Numbered from the stretch's first letter, positions 17,428-26,569 are shown. The stretch is DNA of 32,179 nucleotides from Psychrobacter sanguinis (GCF_020736705.1 NZ_CP085991.1:1-32179); one strand, 5' to 3'. Program-made: numbers and translations. The notes: generated by a model not told the origin, from the sequence alone.

Positions 17428-17437
17428 TTAGCGCTAA
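17428..17437. promoter_or_regulatory. Palindrome upstream of aes
   Basis: Perfect TTAGCGCTAA about 80 bases before the aes start. It resembles LacI-family operators, but this is weak evidence. Confidence 0.3.
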
Positions 17438-17649
17438 ATGGGAAGTGGGAGTGGTAAATATGTGATCTGACTTTGATTTAAATAAAATGGCAAAAATAGG
17501 ATTAATTGCACAGTTTTTCTTAACTAAATATAGAGGTGAGAATAGAAATGATTATGATATGTGCTATTGTGTATAATACTCCCGGAAAACTAGACCAAAA
17601 AATTGTAGCAAATAAGATAGAATAACCTTTAGAAAAAGAGGTCTATCTA

Positions 17650-17940
17650 ATGACAAAAGTACGTAAGCGTCACAATGCTGAATTTAAAAGCAAAGTCGCC
17701 GTTGAAGCCATCAAAGAACACAAGACCCTCAACGAGTTAACCACAGAATATGGGGTTCATGCAACCCAAATCAGCAACTGGAAAAAGCAGGCTTTGGCAG
17801 TTATCCCTACTGCATTCAATACCAAACAGCAAGCCAACGAACAAGCCCAGCAAGCTATTATCGATGAACTACATAGGCAGCTAGGGCAAGTTATAAGCGA
17901 AAGAGACTGGCTTAAAAAAAAGTCCTTACAGCTACCCTGA
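17650..17940 (+). CDS. IS3-family OrfA (right copy)
   Basis: A 96-residue helix-turn-helix protein, the same as the product of 10443-10733, ending just beyond the A8G frameshift run. Confidence 0.92.
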   Translation: MTKVRKRHNAEFKSKVAVEAIKEHKTLNELTTEYGVHATQISNWKKQALAVIPTAFNTKQQANEQAQQAIIDELHRQLGQVISERDWLKKKSLQLP

Positions 17941-18815
17941 GCACTCGTAAACAACTGCTAGAACCTGACAACAAGGATTTTAGTGTTCGTAAGCAATGTG
18001 AATTACTCAGTATCAACCGCTCAAGTCTGTACTATCAGCCAAAGCCCATCAGCGAGCTTGATATTACCCTGATGAACCTGCTTGACCAGCAGTACACCAA
18101 GACCCCATTTTATGGGGTTAAACGCATGACAGCGTATTTGAGGCAACTAGGCTATCAAGTGGGAGAAAAGCGAGTTAGGCGCTTACTACGGCAAATGGGG
18201 CTAGACGCTATTTATCAGCATCCTAACACGAGTAAGCCTAACTCTGAGCATCAAGTTTACCCGTACTTGCTTAGGCATGTACCGATTAGCCGTTGTAATC
18301 AAGTGTGGAGTACTGATATCACCTATATTCGCCTAGCCAAGGGCTTCGTATATTTGATGGCGGTGATAGATTGGTACAGTCGTTATGTTCTAGACTGGTC
18401 GCTATCTACCACGCTTGAGGCGGATTTCTGCGTGGATACGGTGAGCAGCTTATTGCACAATGGGTTACGCTGTGAGATTTTTAATACAGATCAAGGCTCT
18501 CAGTTTACCAGCCCAAGATTTACCAGACCGCTCATTGAGCAGGGTATTGCTATCAGTATGGATGGTCGCGGTAGGGCACTGGATAATATCTTTGTGGAAA
18601 GGCTTTGGCGGTCAGTGAAGTATGAATGCGTGTATTTGCGACAGTTTGAGACAGTCAGTCAGGCAAGAGCAGGTTTGAAAGAGTATTTCGAGTTTTACAA
18701 TCATGAGCGTTTACATCAGTCGCTCGATTACCATACTCCTGCACAGGTTTATCTGGCTAACAATAGTTCGGATAATAAATCGTTTTATCAACCCAACTCT
18801 ATCTTAATTTTATGA
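17930..18815 (+). CDS. IS3-family OrfB (right copy)
   Basis: DDE integrase-core transposase part, the same as at 10723-11608, with its first ATG at 18072. It is expressed by -1 frameshifting from OrfA. Confidence 0.9.
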
Positions 18816-18847
18816 TAATTTGGTCTAGACATTGGGGAGTACCTTAA

Positions 18848-18953
18848 GATTCTAGAGATAACAAAATGGCGGAATGTGTGTGAGCTGAGCGTGGAAGAAA
18901 AAAGATTAAAACCATATCCAGTGACTTTAAAAATTACTGTCTGGAAGAATTAA
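18848..18953 (+). pseudogene. Probable 3' remnant of the gene cut by the tet composite transposon
   Basis: Starts with the GAT duplication. One frame is open for 35 codons (ILEITKWRNV, then KRLKPYPVTLKITVWKN) to a TAA at 18951. In the reconstructed uninterrupted sequence this frame follows a TAG, so further decay must be assumed. Assignment to the same gene as 10110-10365 is tentative. Confidence 0.35.
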
Positions 18954-18975
18954 ACAACAAGTCGAATTGATGCCA

Positions 18976-19003
18976 ACTTCGCATAAATAACCTTACGTTA
19001 AAT
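18976..19003. other. pdif-type XerC/XerD recombination site
   Basis: XerC-like arm ACTTCGCATAA, 6-base spacer ATAACC, XerD-like arm TTACGTTAAAT: the exact 11-6-11 layout of dif sites. Moraxellaceae plasmids often carry such pdif sites, used for dimer resolution and for exchange of gene modules. Confidence 0.82.
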
Positions 19004-19041
19004 GACTTCCCTTGATAGTGTTTTAAGGCTCGGTTAATAGA

Positions 19042-19074
19042 AAAGCCCCTGATTCTTTTTGAATCAGGGGCTTT
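19042..19074 (-). terminator. Terminator downstream of rep
   Basis: A strong hairpin (arms AAAGCCCCTGATTC and its complement, 5-base loop) lies 29 bases after the rep stop codon. A T-rich stretch follows on the minus strand. Confidence 0.85.
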
Positions 19075-19102
19075 AAGCCGCTTACGCCAGGATGAAGTGA
19101 AT

Positions 19103-20371
19103 TCAGAATCTAGGCGCTTGTTCATCATCCAAATACTCTTGCATAGGACGTTTGGTAAAGTTTTCAGGGTCTTTTTTAACCCATTCAACCATATGGCTGA
19201 TCCAAGCGCTACTTGATTGATTAACAGGGCTCTGAGATGCTACCAAGCCATTATAGTCTGCCATAAATTTCTTACTATGCACTGCTCTAGCCAGTTGCTT
19301 ATCAGTATAATTGGTAAACATATCAGCCGTATTAGGGTCGCGCTCTAAGCCCTTGTTTTTACCTTTTCCATTTAACGATTTTTCCCTTGTATCTTGAAAA
19401 CTAAATACAATTTCATGGATAACGCGACCCTTTTTATTTTGGGTATAGCTGATGCGGTAAGGGGTGTTAGTTTCAATATCGTCGATAGCTTTATCTAAAA
19501 CATATCTCTTAAAATCCGTTAAAATTGGATATCTATCAACACAATTAAATTTTGCACGCAAATATTCAACGGTATAAGCTTTCTGTTTGTATTGCTGGTG
19601 CATACAACTGAGAATAAGTTCAAACAAAATAACGCCATAGCTTCCTAAGTTAACAATCATTTTCCTCTCATACTTAGTAAACGGATTTTCTTTATCAAAC
19701 ACAGTTAGCATTTCTACAACGTCATTATGTAAGTCAATATGGATCTCCCCCTGTTTATTTTGATATACCGCTTTGGTGAACCAACTAACTTGTATTCGTG
19801 ATTTAATTGACTGGTTCTGGTAGAAGTCCCAAAACTCATAGCTTTTATTAGTTAATGAGCCACAAATATTTGCCAGCTCATCATAGTACTTACCGCTCTT
19901 AATTCCATATTCCGCCAAGAAGTCTTTAACCCTAACTACAAATGTGCGTTGATCTGGGTCAATATCGACTACTTTACGCACCAAGGGCGACAAAAACATA
20001 ATCAAACGTCTTTCATTTAAATCCAAATCACTGATAGCGTTTAATAAGCGGTTTTGTATGACATGCCATTTCTCACCGTAAACTGGAAAAGCTTTTTTTT
20101 CACTTGGTTTAATGGGGTTTTCTTCACTAATAAATGAGGAAGGTAAAACCTGCTGATCCTTAGCTTCTTGACGCTCGAGAATAGCTATCCTTGTCTTAAC
20201 CTCCAACATTCTGAGTTCGTACTCTTGCCCCGATACCTTACCAATCATTGCTTCACTAACAAGTTGAAGCAAGTCAAAGTTCGCTTTTTGTAAGGGATCA
20301 GTATCTTCTAAAGCTTCTAGCTTTTCTCTAAATCCTTCTAGAAATTGATTGCTCATAGTTTGCTTTCCCAT
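19103..20371 (-). CDS. repB: Rep_3-family replication initiator
   Basis: 422 residues, or 417 from the second ATG at 20356, which has the better-placed GGGAAAG. An N-terminal charged region is followed by the two winged-helix domains typical of iteron-binding initiators (WHVIQNRLLNAISDLDLNERRL, then FTKYERKMIVNLGSYGVILFELIL, and the KFNCVDRYPILTDFKRYVLDKAIDDI segment). It binds the four 22-bp iterons upstream and opens the origin. It is probably also repressed by its own dimers at the inverted repeat in its promoter (20403-20444). A plain Moraxellaceae theta-plasmid initiator by size and layout. Confidence 0.93.
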   Translation of the reverse strand: MGKQTMSNQFLEGFREKLEALEDTDPLQKANFDLLQLVSEAMIGKVSGQEYELRMLEVKTRIAILERQEAKDQQVLPSSFISEENPIKPSEKKAFPVYGEKWHVIQNRLLNAISDLDLNERRLIMFLSPLVRKVVDIDPDQRTFVVRVKDFLAEYGIKSGKYYDELANICGSLTNKSYEFWDFYQNQSIKSRIQVSWFTKAVYQNKQGEIHIDLHNDVVEMLTVFDKENPFTKYERKMIVNLGSYGVILFELILSCMHQQYKQKAYTVEYLRAKFNCVDRYPILTDFKRYVLDKAIDDIETNTPYRISYTQNKKGRVIHEIVFSFQDTREKSLNGKGKNKGLERDPNTADMFTNYTDKQLARAVHSKKFMADYNGLVASQSPVNQSSSAWISHMVEWVKKDPENFTKRPMQEYLDDEQAPRF

Positions 20372-20402
20372 TATTAAAGATATACATACATGGAATAATA
20401 CA

Positions 20403-20444
20403 GGGTATTATAGGAAAAATTCAAATTAGATTCCCATAATACCC
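20403..20444. promoter_or_regulatory. Inverted repeat in the rep promoter
   Basis: Arms GGGTATTATAGGAA (20403-20416) and TTCCCATAATACCC (20431-20444) pair with one mismatch, and the second runs into iteron 1. This is the usual form of an operator bound by Rep dimers. Confidence 0.65.
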
Positions 20445-20528
20445 CCTAAACTTCCTAGTATGACCCCCTAAACTTCCTAGTATGACCCCCTAAACTTCCT
20501 AGTATGACCCCCTAAACTTCCTAGTATG
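20441..20528. repeat. oriV: Four perfect 22-bp iterons of the replication origin
   Basis: Head-to-tail copies start at 20441, 20463, 20485 and 20507; each begins ACCCCCTAAACTT and ends CCTAGTATG. They lie 70-157 bases upstream of rep, as in iteron-controlled Rep_3 plasmids. Confidence 0.95.
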
Positions 20529-20740
20529 ATTTTTTATTTTCTATGAAAAGCATTGGTAATAAAGGGCTATAGCAATTTTCCTAAAAAGGACAAAAGTATT
20601 TAAAAAGTATTTAAAAATAAAGAAAGGAAATTTTTTGTTTTAAAATAAAAAAACAACAAGAAAAAACCCTGAAATAACCAACGATTATGATGATTATCTG
20701 GATCTAAAATTCACTCATATTTCTCTTAGTCAAAGGTGTT
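20529..20740. other. AT-rich part of the replication origin
   Basis: Very AT-rich DNA beyond the iterons, with a direct repeat AAAGTATTTAAA (20594-20617) and A/T runs. It is probably the unwinding element. No clear DnaA box of the consensus form was found. Confidence 0.55.
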
Positions 20741-22786
20741 TTATCGACTAAACCCTCTTGAAGGCCTATGAGATCGTTGTAAATCGTTATTAAACGCACG
20801 TAAACCGTCTTCTATGGCTTTGTTTTGCTCATCTAGTAACTGACTACCATAAATATTTTTAAACACCTCTACGGTCGAATTTAGAGCGTTTATATGACTC
20901 TCTCGCTGACCACTAGGCAGTTTGGCCACATCAGAGTAGGCATACTTGAATTGAAGGCAGGTTCTATTTAGCGTATCTGATCTATGAGATTTAGCTAATT
21001 CTCTAGCCTCTATGGTTTGTTTGTCATCAGAAATAAACTGATCTAACCCTCGAATGTAGTCAAATGATGAAATGATATCTCGGGTCATCCTACCCACCTC
21101 TCCGGCGCTACCTCCTAACTTAGGAATAATGCTTTGATTGAAATCAGCTCTTTTTTGGTCAATATCTTCTTTAAATTCAAACCATGCAGTTAGCAGCTCG
21201 TTATACTGCTCACGCTCCTGCTTAGGATGATTAACCAGGTGGATAAGGTCCTTGTTGTTGGCAATAAAACGCTCATCAATCTTGTTTTTAACCGCTGTCA
21301 AATTGTCTCTAAAATTCTTACTTTGAAGATTAAGTGATGTCACAAAGTCTTTAATCACCTCAATTTGTCTATAGTCATATTTATCAGGGTAATCATTAGG
21401 ATCATCATTCCAGCCAGGTCTCAAACAATTATCGGGTTGGGTGGCCGTGAGTAATTTATGAGCAAGTCTTAGCTTAAGCTGTTCAGCACGTTCAGATCTT
21501 GTCTGATCTTCATAAGTTGCTCTTCTAGTTTCTCTATCAATTCGTCTTTGCTGCTGATCAAGTCGAGCAGCTCTTGCTCGTCGTGCTTTGTCATCGAACG
21601 GGGTTGGGGCAGGTCTTGCTCGCTTTGTAGCGTCTTGATGGATGCTCTGAGCGATTGATTCGCTGTCTGCAGCTCGTTTTGAGTTTGCCGTAACCCAGCG
21701 TTTTGAGACATCAATTCCTTGTTGTGCTTTATGGTTTGCTTTGTCTGCGTCATTAATCCATTTTGGTAAGTTTTCGCATCGCTTAGTTGCCCAAGCAGTG
21801 CCTGATTTTGCGTCTTCAATGCATCGTTTTGTGCTATCAGCTCGTCGTTCTGTGTCTGCAATGAGTCCAGATAATCTCTCATTTTGACCAGTTGCCCAAG
21901 CAAGTCCATCTCGATATTGTTGAATTCGTCGCTCATATTCTCTCCTTTGCTCTAACACAGCGTGATTGCGTGCTTGAATCTTACGGTTAGTTTCTCCCTT
22001 TTCGGTAGCAATACCTCGTCGCTCCATCGCAGTCGCCTCAACCCCCATCTTAATGGTGGGCTGCTGATCAAGTCCTTGGTCCTTATAACTACGCTCATCC
22101 ATAAGCGGTAAGTTATGCTGTTTAAGTCTTTGATTGGCAGTGTCCACCCAAAGCTTACGAATACGCTTAATCTCCTCCCTTGAGGAGGGGAGGTCATTTT
22201 GTTTACGCTTTTTATTAGACCACTCAAAAGGGATTTTAAATTTAGGGTCAAATGCCAACTTACCTTCAGGCCCAATCACTGGCGCGCGCGTCGTCACCAT
22301 AATATGGGCATGAAAATTACGCGGGTCAGGGTTTTGCTCCCCTTCACGCAGCCGCTTAGAGCTGGGCTTAGCATTAGGATCAAAGGGCAGCTTCATCACA
22401 GGGCGATGCAGACACACATCGGCAATCACATTCATGTCATCACACAGCTTCTGTGCAAACTCTAAAGCAAGCGCATGACGCTCATCTTCAGGTAGCTCGT
22501 AAGGCAAATTAATCAACCACTCACGCGCCACACGGCTATCAGAGCGCGCCTCAAATGCTTCGGCAGTATTCCAAAGTATCTCGCGATCAATCTTGACATA
22601 CCCTTTTCTTAACGAAGCAGGCATCACGATATCACTGCTCATTACCCCATCCTTTTTAGAGTAATCATGAACCTTGCCATACTTAGCATCCTCTAAAACA
22701 TCACCAGCGCGATATGCGGCACAGGCCACAGCGGACTGTCCTGCTTTTCGAGAAATTGCTTTAGTCGCAATATGCACCATAGTCAT
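20741..22786 (-). CDS. mobA: MobA/MobL-family relaxase (MOBQ)
   Basis: 681 residues from ATG 22786. This start leaves the conserved tyrosine of SAVACAAYRAG at position 25, the same position as the nicking Tyr25 of R1162 MobA; a longer frame opens at 22825. The relaxase domain includes the metal-binding H-A-H (RNFHAHIMVTTR, near 159-161) and a conserved block KMGVEATAMERRGIATEKGE near 260. The rest is long, charged and helical. It nicks oriT and leads the strand during mobilisation by another plasmid's transfer system. oriT-like repeats lie just upstream, and a second gene is nested inside it. Confidence 0.92.
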   Translation of the reverse strand: MTMVHIATKAISRKAGQSAVACAAYRAGDVLEDAKYGKVHDYSKKDGVMSSDIVMPASLRKGYVKIDREILWNTAEAFEARSDSRVAREWLINLPYELPEDERHALALEFAQKLCDDMNVIADVCLHRPVMKLPFDPNAKPSSKRLREGEQNPDPRNFHAHIMVTTRAPVIGPEGKLAFDPKFKIPFEWSNKKRKQNDLPSSREEIKRIRKLWVDTANQRLKQHNLPLMDERSYKDQGLDQQPTIKMGVEATAMERRGIATEKGETNRKIQARNHAVLEQRREYERRIQQYRDGLAWATGQNERLSGLIADTERRADSTKRCIEDAKSGTAWATKRCENLPKWINDADKANHKAQQGIDVSKRWVTANSKRAADSESIAQSIHQDATKRARPAPTPFDDKARRARAARLDQQQRRIDRETRRATYEDQTRSERAEQLKLRLAHKLLTATQPDNCLRPGWNDDPNDYPDKYDYRQIEVIKDFVTSLNLQSKNFRDNLTAVKNKIDERFIANNKDLIHLVNHPKQEREQYNELLTAWFEFKEDIDQKRADFNQSIIPKLGGSAGEVGRMTRDIISSFDYIRGLDQFISDDKQTIEARELAKSHRSDTLNRTCLQFKYAYSDVAKLPSGQRESHINALNSTVEVFKNIYGSQLLDEQNKAIEDGLRAFNNDLQRSHRPSRGFSR
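21469..21936 (-). CDS. Nested coiled-coil mobilisation protein (MobB-like position)
   Basis: A 155-residue protein encoded wholly within mobA in another frame. A strong Shine-Dalgarno (AAGGAG, 5-base spacer) precedes its ATG at 21936. The sequence is a regular coiled coil rich in Q, N and L (LQTQNDELIAQNDALKTQNQ), then DLPQPRSMTKHDEQELLDLI and a final charged helix. IncQ plasmids such as RSF1010 also encode mobB inside mobA in another frame, which supports a mobilisation role. The relaxase reading frame there is itself repetitive and charged, so this could be an overprinted gene. No similarity to IncQ MobB was checked. Confidence 0.68.
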   Translation of the reverse strand: MSDEFNNIEMDLLGQLVKMRDYLDSLQTQNDELIAQNDALKTQNQALLGQLSDAKTYQNGLMTQTKQTIKHNKELMSQNAGLRQTQNELQTANQSLRASIKTLQSEQDLPQPRSMTKHDEQELLDLISSKDELIEKLEEQLMKIRQDLNVLNSLS

Positions 22787-22814
22787 AATAGATTGCCTTA
22801 GGTTAAAGGTTTTT

Positions 22815-22940
22815 GCACACCACATCTTTTCGTGGTGTGCGGGGTTTGGGGTGTCCCCAACGAAGGGCGATTCAGTTTTTAATGTAGTAACATAGTGGAT
22901 ATATTAAAAACTGAGTCGTTACTTCGCCCTTAGTCAGGGG
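22815..22940. other. oriT: oriT-like structured region
   Basis: Contains a perfect 9-bp hairpin GCACACCAC/GTGGTGTGC (22815-22840), a small GGGG-TGT-CCCC hairpin (22848-22858) and a large interrupted inverted repeat. The latter pairs AAGGGCGA with TCGCCCTT and TCAGTTTTTAAT with ATTAAAAACTGA (22863-22931). It lies between mobA and a divergent accessory gene, the usual place for a MOBQ oriT. The nick site cannot be set by eye. Confidence 0.68.
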
Positions 22941-23073
22941 GACGCAACAATCACCCATTAAAATAAAATGTATCAGGTTTATGATTATTCTACCTTAAAG
23001 AGTAGCATGGATTATTGAATGATGCCTAGCGCCTTGCTATGCTAGGTTAACATTAATAAAAGGAGTTGTGATT

Positions 23074-23526
23074 ATGTCAGGATCTATTTTTGATAATCAA
23101 GAAGCCAATGAGTTAAAAGAGCGTCAACGCTTAGAGGAGTTAAAGCGTAAAGCTAAGCTGCAGCAAGTAAAGCTTGATAAGCGCTTAAATAAACAAAAAA
23201 TATTGATGGGCGCTTTTTTAGGACAGGTGTTAGCAGGAGAGAGTGAGGATGAAAAATTTATTCAAAATTACTTTGCGAAAAACTTCCCACAATTTTTAAC
23301 CAGAAAATCGGACAAAGAGTTGTTTGCAAGTATGGTGAAAAGCTTGGGGGGTGATATTGGCCTAGATGAAGAGGTGTCTAAAGCTGATGATCAGCCAACT
23401 GAGCAGGAGCATGGACAACATAAACAACCTGATGATACGGAATATACGGATGATGACATCCGTGAGTTGCTCTCAGATCCGCAGGTTGATGCATTTCCTC
23501 CCCATGATGATGGTTATCGTGGATAA
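23074..23526 (+). CDS. Mobilisation accessory protein (MobC-like position)
   Basis: 150 residues from ATG 23074, which sits 8 bases after AAAGGAG; an in-frame GTG at 23068 is too close to that site. The N-terminal half is a basic helix (LKERQRLEELKRKAKLQQVKLDKRLNKQK), and the C-terminal half is very acidic (TEYTDDDIRELLSDPQVDAFPPHDD). It diverges from mobA across the oriT-like region, as mobC-type relaxosome genes do. The family itself is not recognised, so the role rests on position. Confidence 0.6.
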   Translation: MSGSIFDNQEANELKERQRLEELKRKAKLQQVKLDKRLNKQKILMGAFLGQVLAGESEDEKFIQNYFAKNFPQFLTRKSDKELFASMVKSLGGDIGLDEEVSKADDQPTEQEHGQHKQPDDTEYTDDDIRELLSDPQVDAFPPHDDGYRG

Positions 23527-23591
23527 TGTATTTTTAGTTAGGCACAATGTGCGCTAGTTTAGTCTCTTATTTTTTTACAGGATTTTTTATC

Positions 23592-25133
23592 ATGACAAGT
23601 ACCCAACAACGTGCGGAACTGCATCGACAAATTTGGCAAATTGCAAACGAGGTTCGTGGCTCAGTCGATGGGTGGGATTTTAAACAGTATGTGTTGGGGA
23701 CTTTGTTCTACCGCTTTATCAGTGAGAACTTCTCTAGTTATATTGAGGCGGGGGATGAGAGCGTTAATTATGCCGCTCTTTTGGATGAGGTGATTACTGC
23801 TGATATTAAAGACGATGCGATTAAGACCAAGGGCTATTTTATATACCCCAGTCAGCTGTTTGCTAACGTAGCGGCCAATGCGCATAGAAATGAGAACTTA
23901 AATACGGATTTGGCTGCTATCTTTAAAGAGATTGAAAGCTCGGCCAATGGCTACCCGTCTGAGCCTGATATTAAGGGTTTGTTTGCTGATTTTGATACCA
24001 CCAGTAACCGATTAGGTAATACAGTAGCGGATAAAAACACTCGTCTAGCTGCGGTACTTAAAGGGGTAGCTGGCCTTAAGCTGCATCAGTTTGAGGACAG
24101 TGAGATTGATTTATTTGGCGATGCTTATGAGTATCTGATCTCAAACTATGCGGCCAATGCGGGTAAATCAGGCGGTGAGTTCTTCACCCCTCAAAGCGTG
24201 TCTAAACTGATTGCTCAAATTGCGATGCACAAACAAGAGACAGTTAACAAAATCTACGATCCAGCTGCAGGTTCGGGCTCTTTGTTACTACAAGCTAAAA
24301 AGCACTTTGATAATCACATCATTGAAGAGGGGTTTTTTGGTCAAGAGATTAACCACACTACCTATAACCTTGCACGTATGAATATGTTTTTACATAACGT
24401 GAACTACGACAAGTTTAATATCAAGCTTGGTAATACGTTGCTAGAACCGCATTTTGGGGAGGATAGGCCCTTTGATGCGATTGTCTCTAACCCGCCGTAT
24501 TCAGTGAAGTGGATTGGTAGTGATGATCCGACCTTAATTAATGATGAGCGTTTTGCGCCAGCGGGTGTATTGGCCCCTAAATCAAAGGCGGACTTTGCTT
24601 TTGTGCTGCATGCATTGAACTATTTATCGAGTAAGGGCCGCGCCGCTATTGTCTGCTTCCCTGGGATATTCTATCGCGGCGGTGCTGAACAAAAGATCCG
24701 TCAGTATTTGGTAGATAATAACTATGTCGAGACGGTGATCTCCTTAGCACCCAACTTATTCTTTGGAACCAGCATCTCCGTTAATATCTTAGTGCTATCC
24801 AAGCACAAAACAGAGAGTAAGACGCAGTTTATTGATGCCAGTAAGCTGTTTAAGTCAGAGACGAATACTAACATACTGACTGATGCGCATATCGAGCAGA
24901 TCATGACGTTGTTTGATACTAAAGAAGATACGGATTATTTGTCTGCCAGTGTCGATAACAGCGCCATTGCTAAAAATGACTATAACTTATCGGTAAGTGC
25001 GTACGTAGAGGCAGAAGATACGCGTGAGGTTATTGATATTAAGACTCTAAATACTGAGCTTAAAAAGACCGTCGCTAAGATTGATAAGCTGCGTGCTGAT
25101 ATCGATAAAATCGTTGCGGAGATTGAGGCATGA
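23592..25133 (+). CDS. hsdM: HsdM, type I DNA methyltransferase subunit
   Basis: 513 residues from ATG 23592 (ribosome binding site ACAGGA). The N-terminal helical HsdM domain ([30 protein letters not shown]) is followed by the N6-adenine methyltransferase core: SAM motif [11 protein letters not shown] near 222 and catalytic NPPY near 299. A C-terminal coiled coil ([23 protein letters not shown]) packs with HsdS in known enzymes. Its stop codon overlaps the hsdS start (ATGA). The length is close to EcoR124I HsdM. The gene is intact, but without HsdS the complex cannot recognise DNA. Confidence 0.94.
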   Translation: MTSTQQRAELHRQIWQIANEVRGSVDGWDFKQYVLGTLFYRFISENFSSYIEAGDESVNYAALLDEVITADIKDDAIKTKGYFIYPSQLFANVAANAHRNENLNTDLAAIFKEIESSANGYPSEPDIKGLFADFDTTSNRLGNTVADKNTRLAAVLKGVAGLKLHQFEDSEIDLFGDAYEYLISNYAANAGKSGGEFFTPQSVSKLIAQIAMHKQETVNKIYDPAAGSGSLLLQAKKHFDNHIIEEGFFGQEINHTTYNLARMNMFLHNVNYDKFNIKLGNTLLEPHFGEDRPFDAIVSNPPYSVKWIGSDDPTLINDERFAPAGVLAPKSKADFAFVLHALNYLSSKGRAAIVCFPGIFYRGGAEQKIRQYLVDNNYVETVISLAPNLFFGTSISVNILVLSKHKTESKTQFIDASKLFKSETNTNILTDAHIEQIMTLFDTKEDTDYLSASVDNSAIAKNDYNLSVSAYVEAEDTREVIDIKTLNTELKKTVAKIDKLRADIDKIVAEIEA

Positions 25134-25266
25134 GTCACTTAGGTTACATAGAGAAGCTACTTGATGGGGTTGAGGTTGAGTGGAAGGAGCTTTGGCAGGT
25201 TACTATCTGGGATAAAAAATTTAATGCTGTTGAAAGAGATAAGCAACCTAGGGTTATAAAATACCA
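25130..25266 (+). pseudogene. hsdS: hsdS, 5' fragment (first 45 codons)
   Basis: The start ATG overlaps the hsdM stop. The fragment ([20 protein letters not shown], ending QPRVIKY) is cut by the composite element beginning at 25267. Its last nine bases AAAATACCA are the target duplication repeated at 30529-30537. Joined across the insertion it gives a 396-residue specificity subunit. It will translate into the IS end and stop early. Confidence 0.9.
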
Positions 25267-25281
25267 CTCTGCACACGACAA
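25253..25281 (-). promoter_or_regulatory. Possible hybrid promoter reading into hsdS/hsdM antisense
   Basis: On the minus strand TTGTCG in the IS end (25276-25281) is followed after 17 bases by TATAAC (25253-25258), five of six -10 bases. Confidence 0.4.
25258..25266. repeat. Left 9-bp target duplication of the fadL composite element
   Basis: AAAATACCA, repeated at 30529-30537 beyond a different IS. Confidence 0.92.
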
Positions 25282-26458
25282 AAAAATCATCCCCACCCTA
25301 TTTTCATAGGTTTAGGGGGTAAAAAGCTAACTAACTGTCGAAAGACAGTCTTATCATTGTTAAAAAACACCAAGCGAAGGCCTTCAATCAACACATCCAG
25401 GCCAAGCGCAAACAAACTGGCTTGAGGTCGAGCGTTTGCCTTCAACTTGCGTTTTAACGGCTTATCTTTGTCTTTATAAATACCGACATGATAAGCCCAA
25501 CAAAATGCTAAGGCGTTCACTGCAACTAATTTACTGACCCGATCAAGATGGGTTAAGTGGGTATCTTCAAGATTAAAGCCACGGCCCTTTAGACAAGCAA
25601 ATAAAGTCTCAATTTCCCAACGCTTAGCATAGCTTGTCATCGCATCCACTGTTTCTAGTTGATTGGTTGCGACAATCACTAAACCGTAGTCTTTATCACG
25701 CTTGGCAAATACTCGAACCAAACAACCATCGACAGTCAGTATTCGCCCATGTCGATATGTTTCTTGATGGCTAACATGGCGAAATAACTCTTTAATCTGT
25801 ACCAGCTTGCCATGATGATTCTTAACTTTACTGTTCTTCTTAATCCGTATGGCAAAGGGTATGTGATTATTGGTGAGCCAGTTAAACCATTTTTCGCCAA
25901 CAAACTCTCTGTCTGCTACTATCATCTCAAGGTTATCTTTGCCAAATTGTTTGATAAACCGCTCAATAAGTTCACAGCGTTCAAGATGGTTTGTATTACC
26001 TCGCTTATCTAGCATTTGCCAGTATAAGGGGATGGCTATCCCTTTATATACCACCCCTAGCATAAAGATGTTGAGGTTACTTTTACCCCATTTCCAGTTG
26101 GTGCGGTCAATGGTTAAGGTGACTTTGCCTAGTCCAAATAGTCGATATATCATTAAAGCCAGTTGATCGTAGTCTATCCTCGCTTCGGCAAAAAATCGCT
26201 GTAGTCTGCGATAGTGGCTGTCGGTCTTGCCACCCTTAGGAAGGTGTCTTGCTATTTTTTTTAAGATTACTGCTTTGAGCAGTAATCAGGGCTATTATCA
26301 TTAGGCTCAAACAATTGATTCTTGCCTTGTTCATGCTCAGGTTTTGGGTTAAAGTTTCACTAAGTCTGTTAAAGTTTGGCATGGTCTGATTCGTCTTAAA
26401 AATTACTATTATGCCTTTGCTTTAATAGACTTTTTTGTTTTTTTTGTCGTGTGCAGAG
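25267..26458 (-). mobile_element. IS4-family insertion sequence, copy 2 (1192 bp)
   Basis: Nearly identical to 6365-7551, with the same terminal repeats. It lacks its own target duplication because it forms the left end of the composite element. Confidence 0.92.
25287..26380 (-). pseudogene. IS4-family transposase, frameshifted
   Basis: The same transposase as copy 1, but the frame starting at the usual ATG (near 26380) stops early after the A8 run (26255-26262). The long open part (25287-26153, 288 residues) keeps both aspartate motifs and the YAKRWEIETLF...K signature. Relative to copy 1 it keeps the 4-bp stretch (CTTA/TAAG region near 26234) that copy 1 has lost. One A fewer in the A run would give a normal frame reading KKIARHLPKGGKTDSHYRR, so expression would need slippage or frameshifting. 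Confidence 0.8.
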
Positions 26459-26569
26459 TTATAAATATATCAAAGTGTTGCAATTTATTTCTTCTTTAAG
26501 TAGTATTGCTGGTAATCAATTATTTAGTGGTTGAAATGTAACCCAACAATAATTAGTGTCTATCCCTCT

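Larger units (their letters stand above)
17573..18847 (+). mobile_element. IS3-family insertion sequence, right copy (1275 bp)
   Basis: Appears identical to 10366-11640 in sequence and orientation. Its outer flank (GAT) matches the outer flank of the left copy. Confidence 0.92.

Noticed and set aside
18848..18953. A clean in-frame continuation of the gene interrupted at 10365
   Set aside because: Rejoining the flanks through GAT puts a TAG just before the longest right-hand frame. The other frame ends after about 11 more codons, so only a tentative remnant is reported.
20441..20528. A CRISPR array
   Set aside because: The 22-bp units are exactly adjacent with no spacers, and they lie upstream of a Rep_3 initiator, so they are iterons.
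21952..22275. A second nested gene inside mobA (107 codons)
   Set aside because: No good ribosome binding site and an unnatural composition. It overlaps the conserved relaxase domain, so it is most likely a chance frame.
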